Source of the DNA: Oceanobacillus rekensis
GTDB taxonomy: Bacteria > Bacillota > Bacilli > Bacillales > Amphibacillaceae
Direction: 5' to 3'
Length of the DNA stretch: 64,000 bases
Assembly (NCBI RefSeq): GCF_002153375.1
Contig: NZ_MTBQ01000005.1
Location: 62,001-126,000, forward strand
The notes beneath the pieces were generated by a model. That model did not search any database. It saw only the letters and a list, made by a program, of their open reading frames with translations, and was not told the DNA's origin. The translations under genes were made by a program, and so were the position numbers. This document shows positions 37,675-45,701 of this stretch, piece after piece; positions within the stretch are counted from its first letter, which is position 1; each line of letters opens with the position of its first letter.

Positions 37675-37721
37675 TCATCATTCAGTAAGCTCACAGGCCT
37701 TGCTCGCTTACTGAATGATGA
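37675..37721. repeat. Perfect 16-bp inverted repeat
   Basis: TCATCATTCAGTAAGC (37675-37690) and GCTTACTGAATGATGA (37706-37721) with a 15-base loop. No T run follows. It lies inside a repeat-bounded segment (37587-37891) that holds only frame scraps. Confidence 0.7.
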
Positions 37722-37891
37722 GGATGAAGTTGCAGAAGACTTCCTTGCTTATTTTGAAGCTCCATCAATGTGTAACTTTTATTGCAGATTGAACAGCTTT
37801 AGGCTAGGGACGTGCTAATTCGTCATTTCCCGGGAAATATAGACAAGTTATTGTAAATATAAAGTCGATAAGTGACAATGCTGTTCGAGAG

Positions 37892-37920
37892 CTATGGGGT
37901 TAGTCCCATTCCGCATTCGC
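37892..37920. repeat. Dispersed repeat, diverged
   Basis: CTATGGGGTTAGTCCC then ATTCCGCATTCGC; 5' edge of the UDP-glucose dehydrogenase fragment. Confidence 0.5.
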
Positions 37921-37929
37921 TATTTCGTT

Positions 37930-38157
37930 TTTCTGGTAGCAATTCAGGGTGTTATGAAACGAATTAAAGCTAAGGGGATTGAAGTAGTTGTATATGAGCC
38001 AGCACTTCATGAAGAGACATTCTATAATTCTAGAGTAATTAATAATTTTGAAGAGTTTAAGAGAGTTTCAGATGTAATTGTTGCAAATCGATTGTCAGAT
38101 GATTTACGGGAAGTTGAGGATAAGGTGTATACGAGAGATTTGTTTAGTAGGGATTAA
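37930..38157 (+). pseudogene. 3' fragment of a UDP-glucose 6-dehydrogenase gene
   Basis: About 75 codons match the extreme C-terminus of TuaD/UgdH-type enzymes: [60 protein letters not shown]. The NAD and catalytic domains are absent. It is bounded by repeat-like sequence at 37892 and 38165. Shorter relics of the same 3' end lie at 55001 and 59398. Confidence 0.85.
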
Positions 38158-38164
38158 TAAATTG

Positions 38165-38202
38165 ACCGCCGGGCCTGGAACACTGGGGCAGGCACCTTGG
38201 TC
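38165..38202. repeat. Dispersed repeat, inverted form
   Basis: CTGGAACACTGGGGCAGGCA then CCTTGGTC; 3' edge of the dehydrogenase fragment. Related to 54913-54944. Confidence 0.5.
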
Positions 38203-38279
38203 TGAAAAGGACTTAGGGCCAGTTCTCAACAGGTTTCCGACGCCAACTATTTTAAAGTAGTTTTTTTACAGGAAATAAC

Positions 38280-38332
38280 AGTGCCTGTCTCTACCACTTT
38301 AACGCTGTGAAGCGATAGGGGACAGGACCTGT
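38280..38332. repeat. Dispersed repeat pair, inverted
   Basis: GTGCCTGTCTCTACCACTTT followed by AACGCTGTGAAGCG and then GGGGACAGGACC. The two ends are inverted copies of the head motif. Confidence 0.6.
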
Positions 38333-38349
38333 TTTCCAAAGAAGTAAAA

Positions 38350-38667
38350 TCAGTTAACGGTGCTACCACTTGGTAATGGATTCAAAAGCATCAACATCTC
38401 CAACCCACTTATCTCCGGCAGCCTGCCTAGAAATTCTTCGAGATTCAACCGGCTTTGGAAACTAAAGGCAGCCAATTCCTGTACCGCTTGATATCCACCA
38501 TCTTCATCGATCACTAATTGATATAAATGTAGAACAAGAGTAGGACCTACTTCCTCAGAAAGAGCTGCAACTGCAAAAAATTCATTTTCGGGTGAAAATA
38601 TAGTTGTTTCTAATTTCATTTTTTCTAATAGTTCATCAGGGAAAAATATATTTGGTTCTGTATCCAT
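38350..38667 (-). CDS. 105-residue protein, paralogue of 30509-30826
   Basis: 105 residues, GGAGG seven bases before the ATG. Collinear with the copy at 30509, sharing TTIFSPxNExFAVxALxEEV, VQELAAFSF and FLGRLPEISGLEMLMLLNP. Even the sequence around the start codon is alike. Unknown family, no membrane segment. Dispersed repeats lie close to both copies. Confidence 0.72.
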   Translation of the reverse strand: MDTEPNIFFPDELLEKMKLETTIFSPENEFFAVAALSEEVGPTLVLHLYQLVIDEDGGYQAVQELAAFSFQSRLNLEEFLGRLPEISGLEMLMLLNPLPSGSTVN

Positions 38668-39069
38668 ATCATAACCTCCAATTTTTATATAAATGATAGC
38701 ATGTTGAAGCAGTATAAATCTACGTTATCTTTATTAAGTTTTTGTATAGTTTTGTTATCTACTAGTTTCGGTTTTATGGGGTTGCTTATTCGGATTATTA
38801 CAAAGGATTTAGGTTTCGATTAACTTATACCTATTTAAGTAATTTGAATCGATAGGGGTGGAGGGAAAAGTGAAATCATGTGGTGTTCATTTTAAATGGT
38901 TTTGGCTTCAAATTATTTAAAAAGCCTAAATCTAAGAGAAAAGGCATTTTATACAAGAATAATGTTGTCGGTGTAATGGAAGAAAGTAAATTAATGTCGT
39001 GAACTTAAATAAAAATACCTATGTTATTTTAGGCATAACTTGTTGATAATAATAGTAGGTGGTGTGTAT
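38668..39069. other. Gene-free stretch
   Basis: AT-rich, nothing convincing. Only short scattered frames without ribosome binding sites. Confidence 0.5.
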
Positions 39070-39216
39070 ATGATCAAACTATGGCATAGGTTCAGATTGA
39101 TGTATTTTAATACAATTTATCAAGATTGCATCGATGCAGCGGTAAGAGAAAAGATACGGAAGAAAATAAGACACCATGAAAGTTATTTATATGATTTGGA
39201 ACAAAGTGCGAACTAG
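39070..39216 (+). CDS. Small basic protein, 48 residues
   Basis: ATG at 39070 with AGGTGGTG just upstream; reads MIKLWHRFRLMYFNTIYQ then a Lys/Arg-rich helix (VREKIRKKIRHHESYL). An amphipathic, basic N-terminal helix is likely. Such tiny proteins are common in Bacillaceae. A hairpin at 39238-39265 (CTTCCTGA/TCAGGAGG) may terminate it. No function known. Confidence 0.5.
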   Translation: MIKLWHRFRLMYFNTIYQDCIDAAVREKIRKKIRHHESYLYDLEQSAN

Positions 39217-39318
39217 TGAATACTCAGAAAATATTTAAAGGCTTCCTGAAATCAGGAGGTCTATTTCTATGTAAGAAATGAGGTGATTAATTGGATATTA
39301 ACCAGGACGATGTTTAAT

Positions 39319-39453
39319 TGACCATTATCTCAGAATAATTAGCACCATTCTGAAAATGTGTGATTACAGCCAGCGAAATGTACCATCCTTGACATGTTTT
39401 TTACCACTGAATGACAAAAAGTGTACCAATGAATGACAGCCTGTTTACCACTT
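39319..39453. mobile_element. IS21-like left end relic
   Basis: Repeated TACCA boxes (GTACCATCCTTGACATGTT, TTTACCACTGAATGACA, GTACCAATGAATGACAGCC, TTTACCACTTCC) form a multi-site end of the kind bound by IstA. The reverse complement of 40608-40710 carries the same order: GATTACGGCCA, TTTTACCACCCTTG, CATGTC, CACCAGTG, CCAATGAGTTTACCACTT. So these are the two inverted ends of one element. No istA or istB remains between them. Confidence 0.55.
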
Positions 39454-39671
39454 CCTACCTTCAGGTGTAATGAACAAGGGTAAAATATCATAGGTTTTTA
39501 ATGTTAAGTTGTTATACAAATTTGATTGTTGTTCAATAAGATCAGTCTTCCGCAAACGGGATAGATTGTTGGAGAATATTATTACTGTAGTTGCGTGACC
39601 TTACCAATTTATTTTCGCCTAATCCCTAGAGAAATTAAAGGGGAGGTTCTATAAGAGTTAGAAAATAAAAC

Positions 39672-39845
39672 CTATCTACTCTTGGAAATAACAGTACGGA
39701 ATGTCTCACCCTTATCCGTTACAACCCAAGCAGGATCATCTTCCTGATTAACAGATTGAACTCGAGTATCATAACGCAAGTCAATTCTAGGACCAGCTTC
39801 GGCTTCTGCCCATAAGATAAATACAAAACCACTTTTACTTGAATT
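39672..39845 (-). pseudogene. Start-less C-terminal gene fragment
   Basis: A 57-codon minus-strand frame without start or RBS: SKSGFVFILWAEAEAGPRID, then a polar stretch ending DPAWVVTDKGETFRTVISK. Its smooth protein-like composition suggests the tail of a lost gene. A stop codon lies directly upstream. I do not recognise the family. It sits inside the IS21-like ends. Confidence 0.4.
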
Positions 39846-39942
39846 TTATAACCCCTATCATTCGCCTTTTTTTAACCCTTAATCTTCTTACCTATACAAT
39901 ATTATTTCGATTTACATACCGTATAGAAAGGAGGTGAAATTT

Positions 39943-40380
39943 ATGGAGAAATTTATCGCTAAGTTAAGAGGGATAAACGAAGTACCTCCAGTAAAGACGG
40001 ATGCTTTTGGAGTAGCTAAGTTTCTTGCTAATAAGGATTGTACAAAAATTGAATTTGAGCTAGAGGTCAACAATATTAGAAATTTCATTCAAGCACATAT
40101 TCACTTTGGAGCCAGCGGTGAAAATGGACCTGTTCTCACTTTCCTTTTTGGGGCTGACCTAGCGACTTTAGAAGATCAAAATGGGATAACCACTCGCCGA
40201 GGAGTAGTTACGGGAGTTATTACAGATAAGGACATCGTTCCTAATGACGCAGGTGTAAGAAATGTCAATGACTTACTAGTACTGATGCGAAAAGGATTGA
40301 CGTATGTAAATGCTCATACCGAACAAAATCCTGGTGGGGAAATTAGAGGTCAAATTATTCCCATTCACAAAAGATACTAA
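39943..40380 (+). CDS. CHRD-domain protein
   Basis: 145 residues from the ATG at 39943, with AAAGGAGGTG eight bases upstream. The whole protein is one CHRD domain: FIAKLRGINEVPPVKTDAFG at the start, FIQAHIHFG in the middle and the closing YVNAHTEQNPGGEIRGQI. CHRD proteins are beta-sandwiches of unclear function in bacteria, often surface- or spore-linked. No signal peptide. It is the only intact gene between the two IS21-like ends. Confidence 0.9.
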   Translation: MEKFIAKLRGINEVPPVKTDAFGVAKFLANKDCTKIEFELEVNNIRNFIQAHIHFGASGENGPVLTFLFGADLATLEDQNGITTRRGVVTGVITDKDIVPNDAGVRNVNDLLVLMRKGLTYVNAHTEQNPGGEIRGQIIPIHKRY

Positions 40381-40390
40381 GTGTCTATTT

Positions 40391-40432
40391 TGCCTGTCTG
40401 TTCCCCACCTCTTAATGGGTGAAAGACAGGCA
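40391..40432 (+). terminator. Terminator of the CHRD gene, repeat-like
   Basis: TGCCTGTCT pairs with AGACAGGCA. The stem has the same letters as the dispersed repeat head (GCCTGTC/GACAGGC), so a repeat copy may have been recruited as terminator. Confidence 0.65.
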
Positions 40433-40496
40433 CAGGATTTGATATATTTTAATAGATTTTGATTTTACGCAATAGGGCGCTATTGTTGAAGACCAT

Positions 40497-40540
40497 AAGC
40501 CTAATTCCTCGTTTAAAATAAGGAGAGATTAGGCTTTTTA
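40497..40540 (+). terminator. Second hairpin terminator
   Basis: AAGCCTAATTCCT pairs imperfectly with AGGAGAGATTAGGCTT, followed by TTTATCTTT. Confidence 0.7.
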
Positions 40541-40607
40541 TCTTTCAATATCCTTAACGTTATATATCCGCACTTTCTTGACGTGACTCCCATTGGTAAT
40601 TGGCAAT

Positions 40608-40710
40608 AAGTGGTAAACTCATTGGCGAACACTGGTGAAAGACATGGCAAGGGTGGTAAAATCACGTGGCCGTAATCAAATGTGAGTATTGCAGATAAAT
40701 TGAGCCACTT
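40608..40710. mobile_element. IS21-like right end relic
   Basis: Inverted partner of 39319-39453, with AAGTGGTAAACTCATTGG at its inner edge and TGGCCGTAATCAAATG outward. The whole element spans about 1.4 kb and lacks a transposase. Confidence 0.5.
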
Positions 40711-40891
40711 GTGCGGAGTTTTGAGCTAGTGATTGCGGCGGAAAAATCCACGTAAACGATAAAACAAGAATCATAAATTTAACAATCTAAAAATGCAATA
40801 TATCGTATACTAGTTCCATGTTTGTCAACTTATCCCAAATTATTATCAAGATTGTTATTAATAAATAATACTTATAGTAAGTGATAAACGA

Positions 40892-40967
40892 ATGAAAACG
40901 TTTTATTAGGAATTATGAGAAAATTTTCATTAAATGCATTGCTTTTTGTAGAAATATTGTGTAATAT
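40892..40967 (+). promoter_or_regulatory. Promoter and cre-like site of cstA
   Basis: TTGCTT (40939-40944), 17 bases, TAATAT (40962-40967). TGAAAACGTTTTAT at 40893-40906 resembles a cre site but lacks the closing CA. CstA genes are commonly under catabolite control. Confidence 0.5.
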
Positions 40968-41004
40968 ATTGCGTATTACTTAAATAGGCAAAGGGGTTGC
41001 AGCA

Positions 41005-42450
41005 ATGATAACATTCATCGGGTCTATCTTATTTTTGATTGTAGGTTATATAATATATAGTAAGGTTGTTGAACGAATTTTTGGGATTGATGATAGACAG
41101 GAGACACCTGCCTATTCCAAACAAGACGGTTTAGACTTTGTACCAATGAAATGGTGGAAAGGGAGTTTGATCCAATTATTAAACATTGCTGGAACCGGGC
41201 CAATCTTTGGTGCCATATTAGGTGCTCTATACGGACCGGTCGCATTTATTTGGATTGTTGTTGGTTGTATCTTCGCTGGAGCTGTCCATGATTATTTCTC
41301 TGGCATGATGTCACTCCGGCATGGTGGGGCACAATTTCCAACACTAGTCGGAAAATATTTAGGGAAATATGCGAAATTTTTCATTACGATTATTTCCATT
41401 TTCTTGATGATTTTAGTGGCTGCAGCATTTACAGCGGCGCCTGCGCAATTGGTTTCTTCTATAACACCACTTAGTTTCACGGCATGCTTGCTTATCGTTT
41501 TTGTTTATTTATTGCTTTCTGCCATTCTTCCAGTTGATAAAATTATCGGGAAGCTTTATCCGTTTTTCGGTGCAATTCTTATTTTTATGGCTGTATCCAT
41601 TGGGATTGGGATGTTCTTTTTCGAGACACCGATACCTAATTTAACATTAAATAATCTACATCCTGGGGATATGCCGATATGGCCGTTGTTGATGGTTACT
41701 ATTTCCTGTGGTGCGATATCTGGATTTCATTCTACACAAAGTCCGATCATTGCACGTACCTTGAAAAAGGAAAGTGAAGGTAGGAAAGTATTTTACGGTG
41801 CGATGGTTGTTGAGGGTGTTATCGCATTAATTTGGGCTGCAGCAGGTATGACATTCTTTGGCACTACTTCAGGTCTTCAGGAAGCACTAGCAGTAGGTGG
41901 TCCTGGTGGGGTTGTAAGTGAAATCAGCATCTCTACCCTTGGCACATTCGGTGGAATTCTAGCAATCTTTGGAATCATCATTCTTCCAATTACGACAGGT
42001 GATACGGCACTTCGATCATCGAGAATGATGCTTGCGGATTTATTAACACAAATCACGAAAAAAGATTTAAAAAAGAAAGGGACAGTTGCTTTACTTATCA
42101 TTCCTGTTGCATTGCCAGTACTGTTTCTTTCCATGATTGATTATAATTTCTTGTGGCGCTATGTTGGGTGGACAAACCAGCTTGTTGCAACGGTGATGTT
42201 GTGGACAGGTGCGATGTATTTAGTGAAAAATTACAAGTTCCATTGGATTTGTAGTATACCGGCATTATTTATGACAGCAGTTGTTACTACCTATGTCTTT
42301 TACGCACCAGAAGGATTTAATATGGGTTATGGCATTTCGATGATGCTCGGTTCTATACTTTGGGTTGTTGTTGCGATTTGGTTTGTAAGTAGGTTGATGA
42401 AGCAGAGAAAAGTGAAGGATAGTGAGGTTGCTGTTGGTCGTGCTTCGTAG
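41005..42450 (+). CDS. cstA: CstA-family peptide/pyruvate transporter
   Basis: 481 residues with about 13 membrane helices. CstA signatures: VVGCIFAGAVHDYFSGMMSL, RHGGAQFPTLVGKYLG, ISGFHSTQSPIIARTL and TTGDTALRSSRMMLADL. The family takes up peptides or pyruvate during carbon limitation. It is the short form (about 480 residues) rather than the 600-700 residue E. coli form. AAAGGGG precedes the ATG. Single gene with its own promoter. Confidence 0.92.
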   Translation: MITFIGSILFLIVGYIIYSKVVERIFGIDDRQETPAYSKQDGLDFVPMKWWKGSLIQLLNIAGTGPIFGAILGALYGPVAFIWIVVGCIFAGAVHDYFSGMMSLRHGGAQFPTLVGKYLGKYAKFFITIISIFLMILVAAAFTAAPAQLVSSITPLSFTACLLIVFVYLLLSAILPVDKIIGKLYPFFGAILIFMAVSIGIGMFFFETPIPNLTLNNLHPGDMPIWPLLMVTISCGAISGFHSTQSPIIARTLKKESEGRKVFYGAMVVEGVIALIWAAAGMTFFGTTSGLQEALAVGGPGGVVSEISISTLGTFGGILAIFGIIILPITTGDTALRSSRMMLADLLTQITKKDLKKKGTVALLIIPVALPVLFLSMIDYNFLWRYVGWTNQLVATVMLWTGAMYLVKNYKFHWICSIPALFMTAVVTTYVFYAPEGFNMGYGISMMLGSILWVVVAIWFVSRLMKQRKVKDSEVAVGRAS

Positions 42451-43027
42451 TGAGGGTGTTGTGTTAGACCCCTACTAAAGTGCATCAATTGGATTGATTC
42501 ATTGTTACTTATTGGTTTAAACGTTGTATTCATCTTTTCGTTTAGTTACATTATTCTTTTGTAACTGAACGGGAGGGTGTTTTTTTATATAGACTTATAT
42601 ATCATGCGGCTTGGGGGTGTGGTTTCTAGAAAGATTGAAAATAGTTTTATATTGCTGGTTAACCTATTAGATTATAAATAAAATTTAACATTATTTTCAT
42701 ATAATTTTAATATTTCCGTGGTACTATATAACTATGGTAAGGGTAAGTATATTTGCCTGCTTTATTTTTTGGAATAAGGTAATACAATGGGATACATATT
42801 TTAACATCCATGAAAATAGCTAGCTTAACGTCAAAACATAACAAGCTACTATAAACCTCCTTAGACATCCTGCACCGAACTTTTTCAACTTCAGCTGTCA
42901 GTTGGAACGATTAAAAGTAATATTTTACAGATGGCTACTAATTCATTTATGGGAACTTTTGTTCTTGTATACATATTATTATGAGGCTTCTTATAATGAA
43001 GCTTCAAATATATTAGGAGGAAATCCA
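42451..43027. other. Gene-free stretch
   Basis: A weak repeat-like trace (GTTAGACCCC) near 42462. Otherwise AT-rich with no supported gene; a 53-codon minus frame near 42865-42705 lacks protein-like features. Confidence 0.45.
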
Positions 43028-43231
43028 ATGATGAAGGAAGCAAAAAGAATTGAGTGTCCTATGTGTGGACACAGGTTAATGGACAAAAAAGAAGGAGCAT
43101 GTGGGGCTGTTCAGGTAAAATGTATAAAAAGTAAGCATGTATGGGAAGTTGAATTAAGTAAACCTACTTTTAAGCTATTACGTGGAAAACTATACCCAGA
43201 TGGTAAGGGAGTAGTAATGGTAGATTATTAA
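43028..43231 (+). CDS. Small Com-like zinc-binding protein
   Basis: 67 residues from the ATG at 43028 with AGGAGG upstream. CPMCGHRL near 10-17 and KCIKSKHVWEVEL near 31-43 resemble the Com/zinc-ribbon pattern (CxxC with a downstream C/H pair), where the last ligand would be a His. A terminator follows. Possibly an RNA- or DNA-binding regulator left from a phage; unproven. Confidence 0.55.
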   Translation: MMKEAKRIECPMCGHRLMDKKEGACGAVQVKCIKSKHVWEVELSKPTFKLLRGKLYPDGKGVVMVDY

Positions 43232-43342
43232 GGTTGACTTAAGGTCTGGGTAAGAACAAGTATGAATCGAAATTTTCACTTATTATATGTAAAAATTAAA
43301 TACCAAATTATACCGAGCGAGGAATCTTAAGAATTACCCAGG

Positions 43343-43382
43343 CCGGATAATCACTTCTAATAGAAGGATTATCTGGTTTTTT
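43343..43382 (+). terminator. Terminator after the Com-like gene
   Basis: CCGGATAATC pairs with GATTATCTGG, followed by seven T. Confidence 0.88.
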
Positions 43383-43392
43383 TGCGTTCTAT

Positions 43393-43423
43393 AGGGGACG
43401 CAGGGACAGGTTCATTGTCCCGG
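43393..43423. repeat. Dispersed repeat, hairpin form
   Basis: GGGGACGCAGGGACAGG then TTCATTGTCCCGG. Lies 16 bases before the sigma-factor start and inside its leader. Confidence 0.65.
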
Positions 43424-43438
43424 AAAGGGGAGGTCAAC

Positions 43439-43999
43439 ATGGAGAAAAATCAGGATTTATCGTTTGAGGATATTTTTAAACAGAATGAGAGGAGGATTTA
43501 TTATCACATTCAGCGATTAGGAATTCGCGATGTTCATCGGGAGTTTTATGTAGAGGGAATGTATGCGATGTGGATGGCTTACAAGAAATACGAGCCGGAT
43601 AAAGGCCCACTCGCTACCTATTTCAACTATACCATTCGCAATCGCCTCATCGACTTGGTGCGAAAAAAGACGAATGATGGTCAGCGGGATGAGAAGGTCC
43701 AACAAGCGCATTTGCTCGAGGGATCTTCAGGGAATTCTTATGGCGGCGGAAAATTGCTCGTCACTGAGGGTGAGGGTATAGAGTTGGCTGACGATGCCCA
43801 CTGGCAGGAGATCAAGGGCATGCTCACCGAGAAGCAATGGAAATGGGTGTATTATTACGTCATTTTGGATATGCCTCTAAAGGAAATTGCGGAGCAGGAA
43901 AATGCAACTATAGAGGCGGTAAAAAGCTGGGGGAAAGAAGCGCGGAAGAAACTGAAGGGGGAGTATGGGGAAGGTACTTTTGCTTCCTTGGAGGAATAG
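43439..43999 (+). CDS. Sigma-70-like factor, phage/ComX type
   Basis: 186 residues from the ATG at 43439 with GGGGAGG upstream. Region 2 is MYAMWMAYKKYEPDKGPLAT with FNYTIRNRLIDLVRKK (about 42-80); region 4 is LTEKQWKWVYYYVILDMPLK then the recognition helix NATIEAVKSWGKEARKKL (about 135-175). Small sigma factors of this kind occur in prophages and accessory loci. A DnaD-type protein gene follows, so this may be a leftover phage module. Repeat copies flank it at 43393 and 44010. Confidence 0.82.
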   Translation: MEKNQDLSFEDIFKQNERRIYYHIQRLGIRDVHREFYVEGMYAMWMAYKKYEPDKGPLATYFNYTIRNRLIDLVRKKTNDGQRDEKVQQAHLLEGSSGNSYGGGKLLVTEGEGIELADDAHWQEIKGMLTEKQWKWVYYYVILDMPLKEIAEQENATIEAVKSWGKEARKKLKGEYGEGTFASLEE

Positions 44000-44009
44000 C
44001 GGTTTGCGT

Positions 44010-44056
44010 GGTGCCTGCCTGTTACCTTTGGGTGCGACGCGGGTGCCTGTCACTCC
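44010..44056. repeat. Two partial dispersed repeats
   Basis: GGTGCCTGCCTGTTACC (44010) and GGTGCCTGTCACTCCC (44042), same orientation, right after the sigma gene. Confidence 0.6.
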
Positions 44057-44195
44057 CTGATATTTGTATAATTTTGTCGAGAGGTTAATAGAATTTGAGA
44101 GGTTGTTAGGGAATGGACTAGCTATTCTTTAGCATTTTTCTAGCAGCTTCTCTTCATAATCATAGAGAGTTATTTAACTTGAAAGGGTGGAAACG

Positions 44196-45098
44196 ATGAA
44201 TTACATAAAAGAAGTGAATGCATTTTATACCCATTTAGAGACGAATCCATTATCAGCTGCGGCAGCGAATCTTTGGCATGTGTTGATGCATGTCAATAAT
44301 CGAGCAGGCTGGAGGGAGGAGTTTACGGTTGCGATGTCGGTGCTCTGCTGTAAAGCGAATTTAACTGAAAGTACATTTAAACGAGCGAGGACAGAATTGC
44401 GGGAGAAGGGATATATTTGTGTCAATTCGCAAGGTGGGAATCGTGCAGCGGCTTATCAAATTGTCTCGTTGGATAGGGTGATGGATCAGGGGAATGAAGA
44501 GAGTTTCGAAGTGAGCGAGATTAAGGACGGGAGTGCGGTCTACATGGTGAACCGTAATTTGACCCACAGTATGGACCGCAATTTGGCCCCCGATGTGAGC
44601 GGCAATGCTGACCCATTAGTTAAACTAAAAGAAACGAAACAAAACGATACTACAAATACAACAGACGCGATTCAATTTTTCCAAGAGAATTTCGGTTTGG
44701 TTAGCCCATATGTTGCGGAGGATATGATTCATTGGATCAATGATTTAGGTGAGTCGTTAGTTTTATTTGCCATGAAGCGTGCACTGGAACGCGGAAGTTC
44801 GAACTGGGGATATGTGAAGGCGATTCTTGATTCTTGGGCGAAGAAGGGAATTCGTAATGTGGAGGATGTTAAGGCAGAGGAAGCGGAGTATCGGCGTCGT
44901 CGGGAAAGAAAAGGAACGCGTCGTTCGAGTGGACAGCGAGCTGGTGGTTCTGGTGTAGCGGAAGTGGTGCCGGATTGGTTTAGGGAGGGGAAGCATAGGG
45001 TGAAGCCGAAGAGAGAGCAGAACGAGGATAAGAATGTGAATGTGGAGAAGGAGGTGGCGGAAGTTGCAAGGAGGTTGAGGGAGTATGCGAATGCTTGA
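44196..45098 (+). CDS. DnaD-domain replication-initiation-like protein
   Basis: 300 residues from the ATG at 44196 with AAGGGTGG upstream. N-terminal winged helix (LWHVLMHVNNRAGWREEFTV, KRARTELREKGYI) and a DnaB/DnaD C-terminal domain (FGLVSPYVAEDMIHWIND, GSSNWGYVKAILDSWAKKGI) ending in a basic tail. This is the structure of phage and plasmid helicase-loading proteins. No partner helicase loader (DnaC/DnaI-like) is present. With the sigma factor upstream it looks like a prophage remnant. Confidence 0.82.
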   Translation: MNYIKEVNAFYTHLETNPLSAAAANLWHVLMHVNNRAGWREEFTVAMSVLCCKANLTESTFKRARTELREKGYICVNSQGGNRAAAYQIVSLDRVMDQGNEESFEVSEIKDGSAVYMVNRNLTHSMDRNLAPDVSGNADPLVKLKETKQNDTTNTTDAIQFFQENFGLVSPYVAEDMIHWINDLGESLVLFAMKRALERGSSNWGYVKAILDSWAKKGIRNVEDVKAEEAEYRRRRERKGTRRSSGQRAGGSGVAEVVPDWFREGKHRVKPKREQNEDKNVNVEKEVAEVARRLREYANA

Positions 45099-45371
45099 TG
45101 GGGTTGGTTGTTTTGAAACTGGCAACTGAATTGCTTTCTATAAATAAAATCGAGATGAGATTGAAAGATGGGGTATTTTTAAGTGGGATGGATTTTAATT
45201 ATTTTTTATGCCACCAAAGGCAATTTCGTTTCGATTGTGGTTGTGAAGGTATCTAAAAAGCAAAGCTTTTTAGATGGTAGAGGGAAATTATGTAAGAATA
45301 TAGATGCTTCTCACCGTTAGAATATTAAAGAGAATAAAAAAATATTTTGAAGTAAATTTTACAAAAACAGT
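45099..45371. other. Gene-free stretch before the flagellin locus
   Basis: Contains 45135-45175, a block that matches 33033-33073 (TTCTATAA, AATCGA, AGATTGAAAGA). A short dyad AAAAGC/GCTTTT lies at 45257-45271. Nothing else. Confidence 0.5.
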
Positions 45372-45397
45372 TAAACATTTAAAAGTTATGTCGATAT
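45372..45397 (+). promoter_or_regulatory. SigD-type flagellar promoter
   Basis: TAAA (45372-45375), 14 bases, GTCGATAT (45390-45397); the B. subtilis SigD consensus is TAAA-N14-16-GCCGATAT. It lies upstream of the broken csrA and of hag. Confidence 0.85.
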
Positions 45398-45429
45398 AAG
45401 TAATGAGTCATCAGGGAGGATGTTATGCC

Positions 45430-45623
45430 ATGGCACTGATGATAGATAGAAAGATAGAAAGCCTGGAGAAAAAGTAATTATCCAGGACGATTAAGGTAGA
45501 GAAATTGAAGTAAAAGTGGTAAAGGCGAAGGGAAGCGTGAAAAACGCTCTTAAGCTCAGAATCACAGCTCCACCCGAATTCAATATTGTTCGTGGAGACA
45601 TTAACGATGGTAATAACTCCTGA
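45430..45623 (+). pseudogene. csrA: Broken csrA
   Basis: ATG at 45430 with GGGAGG upstream. MALMIDRKI, a frameshift, then ESLEKK; shifted frame VIIQDD, an in-frame TAA, GREIEVKVVKAKG and finally LKLRITAPPEFNIVRGDI. These are the CsrA strands in order (LxxRKxGESLxI, IxVKVVK, LRITAPPE, IVRGDI). At least one frameshift and one stop make it non-functional unless a sequencing error is present; an insertion VKNA also splits one strand. Its place between the SigD promoter and hag fits the usual csrA-hag linkage. Confidence 0.82.
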
Positions 45624-45641
45624 TTCAGGAGATATTATAAA

Positions 45642-45673
45642 ACTAGCATTTCACAAGGATAGGTCTTGCTAGT
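45642..45673 (+). promoter_or_regulatory. CsrA-type hairpin in the hag leader
   Basis: ACTAGCA (45642-45648) pairs with TGCTAGT (45667-45673), and the loop carries ACAAGGATA, close to the CsrA recognition RUACARGGAUGU. A second GGA lies in the hag RBS (CACGGAGG). This is the layout used for CsrA repression of hag, so another functional CsrA probably exists elsewhere. Confidence 0.6.
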
Positions 45674-45701
45674 AAAATAAAAAACACGGAGGTAAGGAAA
45701 C

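Noticed and set aside
42705-42866. 53-codon minus-strand frame
   Set aside because: No convincing RBS or protein-like pattern.
45430-45623. Functional small gene instead of csrA remnant
   Set aside because: Three frames are needed to read the CsrA strands in order, and the first frame stops after 15 codons.
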